From Silene conica (Eukaryota; Streptophyta; Magnoliopsida; Caryophyllales; Caryophyllaceae), in assembly GCA_029255685.2 (NCBI GenBank), contig CM055311.2:3210269-3274268 (forward strand): 64,000 bases of DNA, written 5' to 3'. Positions within the stretch are counted from its first letter, which is position 1. Every line of letters starts with the position of its first letter. A program made the translations under genes and the position numbers. The notes beneath the pieces are model-generated. The model saw only the letters and a program-made list of their open reading frames with translations, ran no database searches and was not told where the DNA came from. Of the stretch, positions 1-11,704 are shown one piece after another.

Positions 1-1
1 G

Positions 2-3000
2 TCAAGCCAGAATGTTCAAAATCTTACCCCACCTCAGCAACAACCAAATTCAAATTATATGATTCCTCAGAACCGCGGCCAACAAGGAAACTATAGACAG
101 AATCAAGGAGGTCCTCAGTTTCACAATCAGCGCCAACAACAGTTTCAACCTTTGGTGCCACCTCTTCCACCACCCACTGCCAATAATGATATGTCAGAGA
201 TTAAAGCTATGTTGCAGCAAAGTCTTAAAGCTCAGATGGAGCAAAAGGCACAGATTACTCAGATACTAGCTCACAATAAAATATTAGATACTCAAGTTGC
301 CCAACTAGCAGGCCAAAATACAAATAGGCAACCTGGAAACCTCCCTCCCCAAGGACAACATGCTCATGAACAAGCACATGCCATCCACTTGAGGAGTGGT
401 ACTTCTTATAAAGAGCCGGAGATGCCCAAAGATGATAGCGAAGTGCCTTATGTTTCTCGTAAGGGTTTAGGGCATCTCTCTTTCAGCGATGATGAAGAAG
501 AAGCAAAGGAGTTAGAGAAAGATCGCATACATGAGAATAACGAAAAAGAAAAGCGAAAAGAAGCATTACGAGCTAAAGCACTCGATCGAGCTCGTGAAGC
601 ACTCGATCGAGTGCCAGTCCCACTCGATCGAGTGCCTTCCCCACTCGATCGAGTGCCTTGTCCGCATACTTCTAATTCTTCTATTTTGCTTAATGCACAG
701 GTACCGGATACTACTATTCCAAGCCAGAGTTCCCCAAAGGTTTCTAAAGATGCAAAGGAAGCTGAACCAATAAAGATCATCCTACCATTCCCAACCCGAC
801 AACGGAAATCAAAACTTGATCAACAGTTCGGGAGATTCATGGAAGTTGTGAAAAATCTTCAAGTAAGCGTTCCTTTCACCGAATTGATTACTCAGGTGCC
901 AGCTTATGCAAAGTTTATGAAGGACATATTGACAAGGAAGATATCCTTCAATGAGGTGGAGACGGTAGCATTCACTGAGGAATGCAGCGCTGTTTTACAA
1001 TCCCGTTCACCACCTAAGCTTAAGGATCCAGGAAGTTTCTCTATCCCTTGCACTATTGGTCCTTTGTTTATTAATAGAGCTCTTTGTGATTTAGGAGCTA
1101 GCGTTAGTGTCATGACCTACTCTATATGCAAGAAATTAAATATGGGTCATTTAAGCATCACTAATATGACTCTACAAATGGCCGACAGATCCGTAAAACA
1201 CCCCCTTGGTGTCTTGGAAGACGTACCTGTAAAAGTGGGAAAATTCTTCATCCCTGTTGATTTTGTTGTACTAGACATGGCCGAAGACACTCACACTCCT
1301 ATTATATTAGGCAGACCATTCTTACACACCGCAGCGGCGGTCATTGATGTTAAAAATTGGAGCCTTACTTTGGCTGTCGGAGATGATACTATCACTTTCA
1401 ATCTCAAAACTACCTTAAAACATCCCATGGTAGATGAAAGTTGTCATCGTATTGATATTGTGGACGTAACTATTGATGAAACCCTTGCTCTTTCTTTGAA
1501 CAGGGACCCCTTAGAGATTGTCTTGATGTCCGATGAGAATGATGCAGAAACACTTACCGAGTACCCCGAAGTAGTTGCTATGGAAAAACTTTTGACGGGA
1601 GAGGAACGTAAAGAGCAAACGGTCTATAGATTAGGTAACCCCCCTAAGGTTACCGAGGTAAAGAAACCTGAACTTAAACCCCTTCCCTCTCATCTTAAGT
1701 ACGTGTTTCTTGATGATAAGGAGTTAAAACCTGTAATTGTCAATGCTAATCTTAATGCGAGCCAACTTTCTGCTTTGTTGATTATTTTGCGGAAACATGA
1801 AAAAGCCATTGGATATAGCATTGATGATTTACGAGGTATTAGTCCTGACTTTTGCATGCACCGTATTCACTTAGAGGAAGGTCATAAACCCAGTGCACAG
1901 GGTCAACGTCGTCTCAACCCTCCTATGCAGGACGTTGTTCGAAAGGAAATTCAAAAACTCTTAGATGCAGGTATTATTTACCCCATCTCCGACTCTCGAT
2001 GGGTGAGTCCAGTTCAGGTAGTCCCTAAGAAGGGAGGGACTACGATTGTGACGAATGATAAGAATGAATTAATAGCTACCAGACTTGTAACAGGGTGGAG
2101 GATGTGTATTGACTACAGGAAACTAAATGTTGCTACAAAGAAAGATCACTTTCCCCTCCCCTATATTGACCAAATGTTAGAGCGATTAGCTTGTCACGAG
2201 TATTTTTGCTACCTCGATGGTTATTCAGGATTTTTTCAGATACCCATACATCCCGATGACCAAGAAAAGACAACCTTTACATGTCTTTATGGTGTCTTTG
2301 CTTATAGGAGGATGCCCTTTGGGCTTTGCAATGCCCCTGCTACTTTTAAACGTTGTATGATGGCCATCTTTTCTGATTATATTGAGTCTATTATGGAGGT
2401 CTTCATGGATGACTTCAGTGTTTATGGTACTAACTTTGATATTTGCTTGAGAAATTTGTCCAAAGTCTTGCAGCGTTGTGAAGAAACTAATCTTGTCCTG
2501 AATTGGGAAAAGTGCCACTTCATGGTAACTGAAGGGGTGGTACTTGGTCATCTAGTATCTGGAAAAGGCATTCAGGTTGACAAAGCTAAAGTGGAAGTCA
2601 TTGAGAAACTCCCGTACCCGGTTAATGTTAAAAGTGTGAGAAGCTTTTTGGGTCATGCAGGATTCTATCGCAGATTCATCAAGGATTTCTCCAAAATTGC
2701 TCAACCACTTACTAAGCTCTTACATAAAGATGCACCTTTTATTTTCACTAATGAGTGTGTTAAATCTTTTGACAGGATTAAACAAGCTCTTATTTCATCT
2801 CCAATTATTAGGTCCCCAGATTGGAGCTTACCTTTCGAGATCATGTGCGATGCCAGCGACTACGCAGTTGGAGCCGTACTTGGGCAGAGAAAGGAGAAAG
2901 CACTACATGGGATCTATTATGCTAGCAAGACCTTAGATGATGCTCAGATTAATTACGCTACTACCGAAAAGGAGTTACTTGCAGTTGTCTATGCTTTAGA

Positions 3001-4564
3001 CAAATTTCGCTCTTATTTGGTAGGATCTAAGGTTATTGTCTATACTGAGCATGCTGCTTTAAAATATTTGTTGGCTAAACAGGAAGCCAAACCACGACTC
3101 ATTCGCTGGATCTTGCTGCTACAAGAATTTGATCTAGAAATTAGGGACAAATCCGGAGCTGAGAATGTAGTTGCCGATCACCTATCCAGACTGAGATTCC
3201 ATGGAGGGGATTTAGTCCCCATTGATGATTCTTTCCCAGATGATCATCTTCTTGCTATTACTACAGGTGTTCCTTGGTTTGCTGACTATGCTAATTTCAT
3301 AGTAGGAGGCATACTTCCTTCGGACATGTCTTATCAGCAAAAGAAGAGATTTCTACATGATGCAAGGAGATATTTATGGGATGATCCCTACCTCTTCCGC
3401 GAATGCCCTGACGGTATTTACAGACGATGTATACCAGATAACGAGGTACATGCTATCTTGTCCCATTGTCACTATTCTTCTTATGGTGGTCATCACGGTC
3501 CCTCACGGACTTTTGCCAAAGTAATGCAATCTGGATTCTTTTGGCCTACTATTTTGAAACATGCTACTGCTTTTGTGCGTTCATGTGATGCTTGTCAGAG
3601 AACAGGTAATATTTCGCAGAGACATGAGATGCCTCAAACCGGGATCTTAGAAGTGGAAATCTTTGATGTTTGGGGTGTTGACTACCAAGGACCTTTCCCT
3701 TCTTCTCATGGGAATCTCTACATCTTGGTGGCCGTTGACTATGTTTCCAAGTGGGTAGAAGCCGTTGCTACTCCTACATGTGATGCCAAGTCCGTTGTCA
3801 AACTATTCCAAAAGACCATCTTTCCACGATTTGGAGTCCCTCGCGCCGTCATAAGTGACGGAGGAAAGCATTTCAATGAACGTCATCTCAACTCCTTGTT
3901 ATCAAAATATGGCGTTACACACCGTAGAGGATTGGGATATCATCCTCAGACAAGTGGGCAAGTAGAGATTTCTAACCGAGAATTGAAGTGTATCTCGGAA
4001 AAGGTAGTTAGCAAAAATAGGAAGGATTAGAGCCTTAAGCTTGATGACACCCTTTGGGCCTACCGTACTGCGTTTAAAACCCCAATTGGATCATCACCCT
4101 ACAGATTAGTTTATGGAAAATCTTGTCATCTCCCAGTCGAACTCGAATATAAGGCTATGTGGGCCATCAAAGACCTAAATATAGATCCCTCACTGGCGGG
4201 CGAGAAAAGATTGATGCAACTGAACGAGCTAGATGAATTTCGACTACATGCCTACGATAGTGCTCGAGTGTACAAGGAGCGGACCAAGAAGTGGCATGAC
4301 AAGCATATTGTGCAAAGGGAACTTCGAGTTGGTGACAAGGTATTGTTATTTAACTCCCGTTTGCATCTCTTTCCAGGTAAGCTCAAGTCAAGATGAAGTG
4401 GACCATTCACCATTATTGAGGTAAATAAATTTGGGTCAGTCACTCTAAAATCTGACGAAGGTGAGACATTCAAGGTAAATGGGCAACGCGTAAAGTTATA
4501 TCATGAAGGTGCCTATGTTGGGAAGATAGAGGCCCTAAACCTTTTCCCCTCAGATTCTTCCTAG
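2..4564 (+). pseudogene. Athila gag-pol polyprotein, two in-frame stops
   Basis: The frame is open from base 2, so gag continues left of the window. Counting from the Met at 59: Q/N-rich gag tail, the lineage motif [13 protein letters not shown] near residue 110, aspartic protease DLGAS at about 344 and ILGRPF near 416, reverse transcriptase with FMDDF near 782, RNase H with CDAS near 930, then integrase with an HHCC finger (about 1131-1183) and the D, D, E triad (WGVDYQG about 1208, SDGGKHF about 1266, GQVEIS about 1302). In RNase H the usual TDH motif reads TEH. TAG at 4028-4030 and TGA at 4394-4396 interrupt the integrase C-terminal region; the frame is otherwise open to TAG at 4562. Both stops replace conserved Trp positions and fit G-to-A changes. 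It would have made the capsid and replication enzymes of virus-like particles. Confidence 0.92.
579..656. repeat. Four palindromes at exact 21-bp period inside gag
   Basis: Copies of CACTCGATCGAG(TGC) begin at 579, 600, 621 and 642, each 21 bp apart. Because 21 bp is seven codons, they encode an in-frame heptapeptide repeat (LDRVP plus two variable residues) on the plus strand. The first copy breaks the palindrome on its right side (GAGCTC). The core is self-complementary on both strands. Confidence 0.95.
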
Positions 4565-5272
4565 TTTTGAGGAAATACGGTCGTGCGGGACCGCATAAAC
4601 CAGCGGTACTGGGAGGCAACCCAGATTCTTGTTTTTTTTTTGTTCTTATTTTTTTGCGTAGAACTACTTTTCTCTAGTATATGTCTTTCTAAGTGCGTGA
4701 GCAAATTTAATGAATTGTGTGAAGTACTTTCAGGAGAAAGGAGTATGGTGCTAAAGCGGCTTTGATGATGGATACCGTCTCATCTCGAGTTCCCAATCAA
4801 GTGCTCAGGACACTCGATCAAGAGCCTTTTTGTTGCAATCTAGCTAAGCTGTTTTAATTCCTCATTCGTGATTTCCTTGCTTACCGTAGAACACTCGATC
4901 GAGTGTCATCAAAACTCGATCGAGTGCTCTGGAGTAATTGTTTTTTTTAAAAAGCCGTAGCAAGCAAAGCAAAAAAATTTCGAAAATTCTGAAGCACTCG
5001 ATCGAGTGCCACCAACACTCGATCGAGTGCCTGTCCTATTCAGCCCGTGCCTTGTTTTTCAACGAGCATAAGGCAAATAATTCCCCTTTTTTCCCCCAAA
5101 TTTTCGACAACCCCTTCCCTTTCCACCCAAAATTTTCGACACCCCTTTCCTTCAATCTCCATTGTTACTCACTCAAATCACTTAGTTTTTGTTGCTATCA
5201 TCAATTGGTTCATCTTACATCATTCCATTGTTCCTCTTTTGCATTAATTCATCCAATTTGCTCATCTTTGAG
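4565..5272 (+). other. Spacer and leader between pol and env-like ORF
   Basis: No convincing coding sequence is visible. The stretch holds T-rich tracts, the palindrome repeats annotated separately, and a C/T-rich stretch (about 5080-5230) resembling a plant 5' leader. It ends at a good splice donor (GAG/GTAATT) at 5273. Confidence 0.6.
4811..5030. repeat. Palindrome pairs in the pre-env leader
   Basis: A degenerate copy lies at about 4811 (CACTCGATCAAG). Two pairs then follow with exact 21-bp spacing inside each pair: 4892 and 4913, then 4995 and 5016. The pair at 4995-5030 shares the spacer CACCAAC with the LTR copy at 9244-9279, so these arrays probably derive from each other. Confidence 0.92.
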
Positions 5273-5514
5273 GTAATTTTCGAGATTTCTAGGGTTTCAT
5301 TCGTTTTTGCTCAAATTATGCTTAAATCTTGTGTTAATTGCTTGAATTCTTCCCTATGTTGTCTACTCACATGATTCCCATGCTTTTTATGCCATTATTT
5401 ACTGTGTTTAGTGTAGACAAACGGATTTTTGACCCCTAAGCCCTAGAAATTCGAGTTCACTAAGTATGAAATGTAGTTTTTTTTGATTTCTTTTGTCTTC
5501 TACTTTACTTCCAG
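5273..5514 (+). other. Putative intron just upstream of the env-like ATG
   Basis: A donor GAG/GTAATT at 5273 and an acceptor, a T-rich tract followed by TTACTTCCAG/GCT ending at 5514, lie four bases upstream of the ATG at 5518. The intron would be 242 bp, AT-rich and poly-T-rich. Some plant env-like ORFs are known to be made from spliced subgenomic RNA; applying that here is inference. Confidence 0.55.
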
Positions 5515-5517
5515 GCT

Positions 5518-7169
5518 ATGGCGAGTTCTTCAAGGGGTAACAAGAGAGATAGGACTACACGCAACATCCCAACCCCGGTGATTCCAGGTTGTGAACCCTT
5601 TCCGGAATTCCCTTGGATTACATTTCGGGATACACATCAAAGGGAGCGGTTTGTGGCGCTCGCTAAGCGGAAGATGATCCCCACTCGGGTCGTTTGCAAG
5701 AAGACCCTAGATACCTTCAAAATCTTGGAACCAATGAAGAGATCTTCCAAGAGCTTGGCTTATTCGGGCTCCTAACCCTTAGTGAGCTTTCCTATTGAGC
5801 TCTCACTCTCGAGTTCTTCAGTTCTTTCTCCTATGATACCGGCCTCCACTCCATCAGTTTCCGATTGTTGAACCAAGAAAAAACTCTAACAATGGATGAG
5901 GTCTCCCGGCATCTAGGATTGCAAAAGCACTCCGACTACAATCTACTTGCCATGCCGCCTAAAGAGCTAACTGCTACAAGGTATTTTCCATTGTTTACAG
6001 GCTTTCCTAATCCTATCCCAAGTGCTCTCGCACTCAGTGATGTCCAACATATAGTCATCAAGCTATTCATGAGAATCATGTCCCACTTAATCTATAGCCG
6101 CGCAGACATGAGCAAAGTTCACAAGATGGAGGTTCTGTTAATTGCCTCCTACCTTAACCCATTCCGAGAGACAGTATTCAAGTTCAGCCCGCCTGGGGTT
6201 ATTTGCCACGCTTTGGCAAAGATGGCCCTCGCTTCCGGTGTCCTTGGTTGTGGTGCCATTGTTACTCGCCTAGCCAGGCGGACTTGCGGTTTTGATGGAC
6301 ATAAGAACTATGTACCCATGACTGAGTTCGACCCTGACCTACTTGATGAACAATATTTCTGGTACGGTGTCAAATGGCTACAAATTCTGAATGGCAAAGA
6401 TCTCTATTGGCTGGTGAAACCAGCCCTTTACATGAGAATTCCAGATGAGGAGAACTTGCCTCCCCTTGAGGCCCTTGAGCCGGATTATTCTGAGGAGCGA
6501 CCCGACCCTCCAACCTACCTTATCCCGGATGAGCTTTTGATGCCCCTTCCTAGGGAAACCACTACAAATGCCACCGGTCATGATGCTCGTCGCCAGCCAC
6601 CTTACCACCCACCCGTAGGCAGTATGCCTCCTTTCACCCCGCAACCTCCTTTCTACCCCTCCTATACTATTGATTATGCAGTTGAGAGAGAGATGCAGAT
6701 TCATCAAGGTGTGAACAATGACCTTGTTCATAGGAGGATGTGGGAGCAGATGTCTAGGATGGACCTTTCTGCTGGTTTGGCCTACACGGGTACTACTCCT
6801 AGCTACTACACCGAGGTTGGGGATGACAGCGCTGTTTTCAGCAACTATGGGATCACCAGAGAGCAGTTCACTACCGAGTTCAGCCACGAGCCCGACTGTC
6901 TTGGGAGGCCTATCTACGCACCCATTCGCCCCGACATGCCTGTTGGAGGTTTTTCTAACCCATTTGGGGCTGGTCCCTCCAGCCATGGTGGTCAGTTCGT
7001 TGCTCCCTCTTCTAGTGTCGCCCCCGGACGTGGTAGAGGCCGTAGGAGTCGGCGTGATCACACTAGAGGCCGCGGTGGAGAGCCGGATCCCGAGCTTGAG
7101 GCGATTTTCCGCCAAATAGATGAATTTCAATACAGCGATACCGAGGGTGATAACGAAGATGATCCTTAG
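5518..7169 (+). pseudogene. Athila env-like ORF (ATHILA ORF family), frameshifted
   Basis: Starts at ATG 5518 directly after the predicted splice acceptor. The first frame runs to 5775. Similarity to the Athila family ORF then continues in another frame to TAG at 7167-7169; the frame changes near 5710 and fits a one-base loss, and a TGA lies at 5796-5798 in the second frame. Downstream from Met 5865 there are 434 open codons: a helical core, a Pro-rich stretch (about residues 215-270), then an Arg/Gly-rich basic segment and a strongly acidic tail (EGDNEDDP). I see no clear signal peptide or membrane segment, so calling it an envelope is only by position. It was likely expressed from a spliced RNA. 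Its function in the family is unproven. Confidence 0.82.
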
Positions 7170-8964
7170 TGACATTTGGTCACTCCTTCCCCCACTTTGC
7201 AGCTGGTTTGGGGGAGTCCTATACATATAGCTGGTACTATCTTTCTTTGTTTTCCCTTTACTTATTTTATCTTCTAGTTAGCATGCTCCTTTCCCCTTTT
7301 TTTTTAGGTGTGTCCTCTTAGGTTGTTGTGGCTGTTGTTGTTGATTTTTGCTGTGCCTTCTATTATGTTAGGATCACACTGGGGACACTGTGATAATTAG
7401 TTTGGGGGAGGAGTCTTTTATCTACTATTGTATGCCTTAACAAAAAAAAAAACAAAAACATGTCTTATTTTCCTATTTTTTTCTTTCAAGCTTGGTGATT
7501 TAAGATAACAATGATGATAATTTGCAGTGTTTTTGCATTTGAATCCCAAATAGTTATCCATGTACATTGTTTTGACTCGTTAGCCTATGAAAACAAAGCT
7601 CAATGATCAAGTCTTGACCGTAATTGACATACCCTATATTGATTAGACTTGACAAATTAAGTTGGTAAACTACTTAAATTCTGAGGTCTATAGAGCTTCC
7701 TAGGCCAGGAACATTAATAAACTGGTCTCATTGCCAATTAGGCTTGAGTGTGATTTCTCCTCGTGGAATATGTAATATCAAGCTGCATAAGTGTGAAATT
7801 GATTGCTTGATACTTTTATGTGAATGTATGACAAGTACATGAGGATAGGCGGTCCTTACCCTTCAAATAAGTTTCACATAGCCAAAAATTTGCCTTTCTA
7901 CCTTTGAAACCAAATTCCCTATGAAAAACCCGTTTGAAGCCTTGTGGCATGTTTTGAGTTTGATTATTTATAAGCCACAATCCTAGAATTTGCCTACCTT
8001 TTCGGGACAGTCGCAGTTGCTTGGTTTATCACGATATTTCATTACTATGGTTGGGAAGGGACTAATTTTGTCCAAGTGGGTGTAGTGAAATCTTATGAGC
8101 AATTGTGTCAATCTCTTATGTTTGAAAAAAAAAAAAAATATGAAGCACAAGAAAAAGAAAAAAAAAAGCAGAGAGAAAAAGAAAAAAAAAAAGAAAAGAA
8201 AAGAGAAAACTTCAAAAAAAAAAATATTTGTGATACGAAAAAGAAAAAAAAAGAAGAATGCTTCATTGGATCTTGTTAAGAGATTTAAGGAGACTATCTA
8301 GAGTCTAATGCATATTTGGAGAGTAATGTTATAAACTCTCATGTTCTTTCAAGTTAAGATAATTTCTCTAGTCTTGGGTTGGTTTATCTTTCATTGAAGA
8401 AGTGGTTTTGGTTTTGTTTCGCGCTGCGACTATCGTCTTAGCTCCACATATCCATAACGTGCTTTGACACAAACCATTTCTTTACCCTTACCCACTAGCC
8501 TCCTTGCCGTCTTGATACATGTACTTTGTCCATCTATACATGCATAATTGTTGGGGAAATCTCTATCACATTAGATTGCATGCATGTTTCATTGAGTTGA
8601 GTGAGTGTTCTTACTTCTTTCTATCTTCACATATAACTCACCTTTACATATATTTATGAGCTTGAGTGAATCCGCGAGAATCCGACTACAATTTGTCTTG
8701 CAAGGTCAAAAGATGTTTGGTTTTGTCTATATTACACCGTCATATCAACCTTGTGACTTGAGCTGCGTTTTCTATTACCCGTACCTTTGAATCTGTTTTA
8801 TTGGTACATTTGGTCGTTACTTTGTTACGGATATGGATAACCTGGGATTTGTATGTGCATTTACATTAGCTCTGAGTTGTCTAAAATCACCGTTTGTATG
8901 TTTGCTTTCGCTTCGAGTTCTTTGCTTTGTTTGAGGACAACCAAAGAGTTAGTTTGGGGGAGTT
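7170..8964 (+). other. Athila 3' noncoding region
   Basis: No coding sequence. Three copies of a TTTGGGGGAG polypurine motif occur at about 7207, 7401 and 8952; only the last abuts the LTR. An almost pure A/G tract (about 8127-8260) produces spurious Lys-rich ORFs. The rest is unremarkable AT-rich sequence. Confidence 0.7.
8951..8964 (+). promoter_or_regulatory. Polypurine tract (plus-strand primer)
   Basis: AGTTTGGGGGAGTT immediately precedes the TG that opens the 3' LTR, the standard site for plus-strand DNA priming during reverse transcription. Confidence 0.8.
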
Positions 8965-9243
8965 TGATGAGTCATAATTATATACATCTTTATGCCTTCC
9001 CTTATATACTTTTGTTACGGTTTTGTGCACTAATCCATGTCATATATGTCGTTTTTGTCATAAATGTCGATACTCCCGCATTTTGTTGTTTCTAATGTAG
9101 ATGAATGCATTCCGGTGATTTATAGAGGATCATACGAGTATCGCGGAGTCGGCAAGGCGAAGATATATAGGAAGATAAGCAAGAATCAAGGAAGATTGCC
9201 AAAAAGAAGTAGAGAAACGAAGAATTGTGCTGACAAAGGGGAG

Positions 9244-9300
9244 CACTCGATCGAGTGCCACCAACGCTCGATCGAGTGCATTGGACACTCGGTCGAGTGC
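9244..9300. repeat. Three 21-bp-phased palindromes in the LTR
   Basis: Copies begin at 9244, 9265 and 9286, exactly 21 bp apart, with cores CTCGATCGAG, CTCGATCGAG and CTCGGTCGAG. This is the same motif and period as in gag and in the pre-env leader, here in noncoding DNA upstream of the TATA-like box. Confidence 0.94.
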
Positions 9301-9364
9301 CTTCTTCTGACCGGATTTCCATAAGTTTTTAGCAAGTGTTTCCATAAATTGTTTAGTAGTTTGT

Positions 9365-9372
9365 TATAAGTA
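9365..9372 (+). promoter_or_regulatory. Candidate LTR TATA box
   Basis: TATAAGTA lies about 400 bp into the LTR, followed about 45 bp later by an AAAAAACCCTAA stretch typical of plant transcript starts. It is a position-based guess. Confidence 0.4.
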
Positions 9373-10202
9373 GAGACTTCGTAGCCTATTGTTAGATACA
9401 CTTTTATTACTCAAAAAACCCTAATTATTACTAGTAGCTCTCTAGATTATTATTTAGCAATTGCTTTCGGATCTTGTTCTCCTATTTACGGTATTTAATC
9501 ATAATCTCTACTTTATTGTTCTTCAATTATTCTTGTTCTTAGTTTATTGCTTTATTAATTATGTTTTCAATCAATATTGTTGTAGTTAGATCCCAAGCCA
9601 TGCGTAGCTAATTTATTTGTCTAGGGTGAAAAGGGATCTAGGTGATTAGAAGGGGGAATCAAACTTTAATGATGTTTAATTGTTAAACTGCTTATTATTA
9701 TTGTTCTATTGTTGTTTTAAACCTGATTAATTAATTACTGGCCAGGATTAGTTAATTAGTCTCGCAAATTAGTCTTAGATCCGACCGTAGACTAAGACTA
9801 AGATAGGCCACAACAATTTAATAGGCTGACCTACTTATAGCGACCGCATGTTAGGTTTAGATTTAAAGATTATATGAATACCGACCGGACATATGATCTT
9901 AAATAATAATTTTGCCCAATTAAATTAGTTAAATCCCATTCCCCCGGATAATTGCCTATGTGAACTTGATCCCTAGATCTTTCTTAAATACTTGTTTACA
10001 TCTTTATTTACTTATTTTGCAATTAGTTTGTTAGACAACAAAAACAATCAAAACAACTCAATTGTTACTTTAAAACTTATTTACTTTAGCAAACAATTTA
10101 TTACCGCCTCCCTGTGGATTCGATACCTTTCTTACCGCTAGCTATTAGTTAGTAGTATCCTAAGGATTACTTTGATTTAGGGTGACGACTTTACCCTTAT
10201 CA

Positions 10203-10503
10203 GCTGCAATATCGTGGATCGATTCTTTGCTTTTTTTAGAGCTTGTAAACTATATGCACCTCTGCTTATGCTATCTTCAGGCCTTGAAATATGCGCTAGG
10301 CTTCGTTCCTTCGTGTCCTTAGCCATAAAAATCACTTGAGGACAGATTTGGTTTGAAATCGCCTCTTTTCCGCATTATTCTGCAAAATAGCATAAAAATA
10401 CGAAAGTAGACAAAAGTTGGGAAATAAAGGCTAAAACATCGTAAATGAGCTCTAAAATGCGTGTGAAAATAGATGTAAAACATCATAAAATAGACACGCA
10501 TCA
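10203..10503 (-). mobile_element. Truncated LTR of the TGATGCGTG family
   Basis: About 185 bp (10320-10503) match 17890-18062, including CGAAAGTAGACAA, GGGAAATAAAGGCTAAAACAT and the terminal GACACGCATCA. The minus-strand LTR start is at 10503; the other end is cut at 10203 by the Athila insertion, so the rest of this LTR should lie left of the window. Confidence 0.85.
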
Positions 10504-11704
10504 AGTATTACAAGCCCACATATATTAATCATGCCCATCTTGATAAAATATAAAACAATTCATCATTACGAACTACGAAATACGTGTTATTACATACCCT
10601 CATCAACTAACCTAATACAACAACAAAATGACATATCCCTATTCCATTTTTCGCCCAAATCATCCCCAACCCCTAAAATGTAAAAATCGTTCCAAGCAAA
10701 TTACTCCATACTTCACATTCACATAATGACTCAGATTTATAAAAAAAAGATCAATCTCAATTACGTGTCCAACTTTACTCACATTTGATTTATTAATTAG
10801 AAAACGGGACAATTAATAATGACTTTTAAAGGTGTACATTTCCTCCTGATTCGTTAGAGAAACACAAGGTGCTACTTGCTCTAGCTTCTTTAGGAGTAAC
10901 TTCTTTGGTAGCCCAACACATTTACATACATTCAGATACAAGGGGAGTTTAATATATACTCTTTACTTGATTAATCAAATATATGATTAATATACTTTAT
11001 TAATTAGATGATTTGTGTATAATGTTAAAGTAATTGATTGAAGTTTTAGTTTGGGGTTTCTTCAAATTATTTTACGGAATGCCTCATTTTTTGTTTTAAT
11101 TTGGGGATTTAGGGTTCTGGGATAATTTGGGGGAAAATGGAAGAAGGATATGTTGTATTGCGTAAGTTGACGAGGCTAATATGGGTATTTTTAGTAAATC
11201 GTTAATTAAAGAGTCGAAAAATATGAAAAATGAGTTTCGGGTCAAATATACGGTGGTGATGGGGGGTTTACATGAATGTCTAGGGGTTATTTGTAAAAAC
11301 AGATATACGTGGTAGTTATTTGTAAAAATACGAAAATAGCATGTGGTTATTTGTAATTCTTCCAAAAATAAAGTTCGTTTTTGCGCCAATATCGTAAGGA
11401 AAAAACTGCAATTCACAAATTTATCTTATTAATAATATAAAATATATAAGATAATAATTAAAATAAACTATATCTAATATTTACATATCACAAAAAAAAA
11501 TATTATTATGGTATAAAGTCTAGGAAAAATCATGATCTAGATAAAATCTTTTATTTTCTAATTAAGTATTGATTCCTTATTGTTAAATTTCTAAACTGTC
11601 CCTTTACAATACTAAGTTTGAAATTTGAATATTAATAGAGGAAAAACAAAATACATATATAAATTACAAATTTACAACGATACCCCAATGTCACTCACTT
11701 TGTG
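10504..11704. other. No gene recognised
   Basis: AT-rich sequence. The minus-strand ORF at 11096-11416 looks accidental. Phrases such as GGTTATTTGTAAAAA recur at 11285-11355 and suggest a decayed repeat, but no ends could be defined. Confidence 0.5.

Larger units (their letters stand above)
1..10202 (+). mobile_element. Athila-type Ty3/gypsy LTR retrotransposon, 5' part outside window
   Basis: The order is gag C-terminus, protease, reverse transcriptase, RNase H, integrase, a spacer, an env-like ORF, a polypurine tract and an LTR. A large extra ORF between pol and the 3' LTR and a DLGAS-type protease are features of the plant Athila lineage. The 5' LTR, primer binding site and gag N-terminus lie left of the window. 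The 3' LTR ends in CA at 10202, directly against an LTR stump of another family, so this element is the younger insertion; its 5-bp target duplication would be gctgc (10203-10207). Both ORFs are broken, so the copy is not autonomous. Confidence 0.93.
8965..10202 (+). repeat. Athila 3' LTR, 1,238 bp
   Basis: Begins TGATGAGTC right after the polypurine tract and ends TTATCA at 10202. Inside are three palindromes, a TATA-like box and, near the 3' end, a CCCTGTGGATTCGATACC motif that also occurs, in changed form, in the solo LTR at 16516-18062. No ORF inside looks real. Confidence 0.88.

Noticed and set aside
579-656. CRISPR-like array of short repeats with regular spacing
   Set aside because: Plant nuclear DNA inside a gag reading frame; spacers are about 5-10 bp and similar, and no cas genes are present.
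7204-7217. Start of the 3' LTR at the first polypurine motif
   Set aside because: No TG...CA pair fits; the TG after the third motif pairs with CA at 10202.
6378-7226. 282-codon minus-strand ORF
   Set aside because: Antisense shadow of the env-like ORF, no recognisable domain.
8076-8301. Lys-rich ORFs
   Set aside because: Produced by an A/G-rich tract in the Athila 3' noncoding region.
11096-11416. 106-codon minus-strand ORF
   Set aside because: AT-rich composition, no motif, likely part of a decayed repeat.
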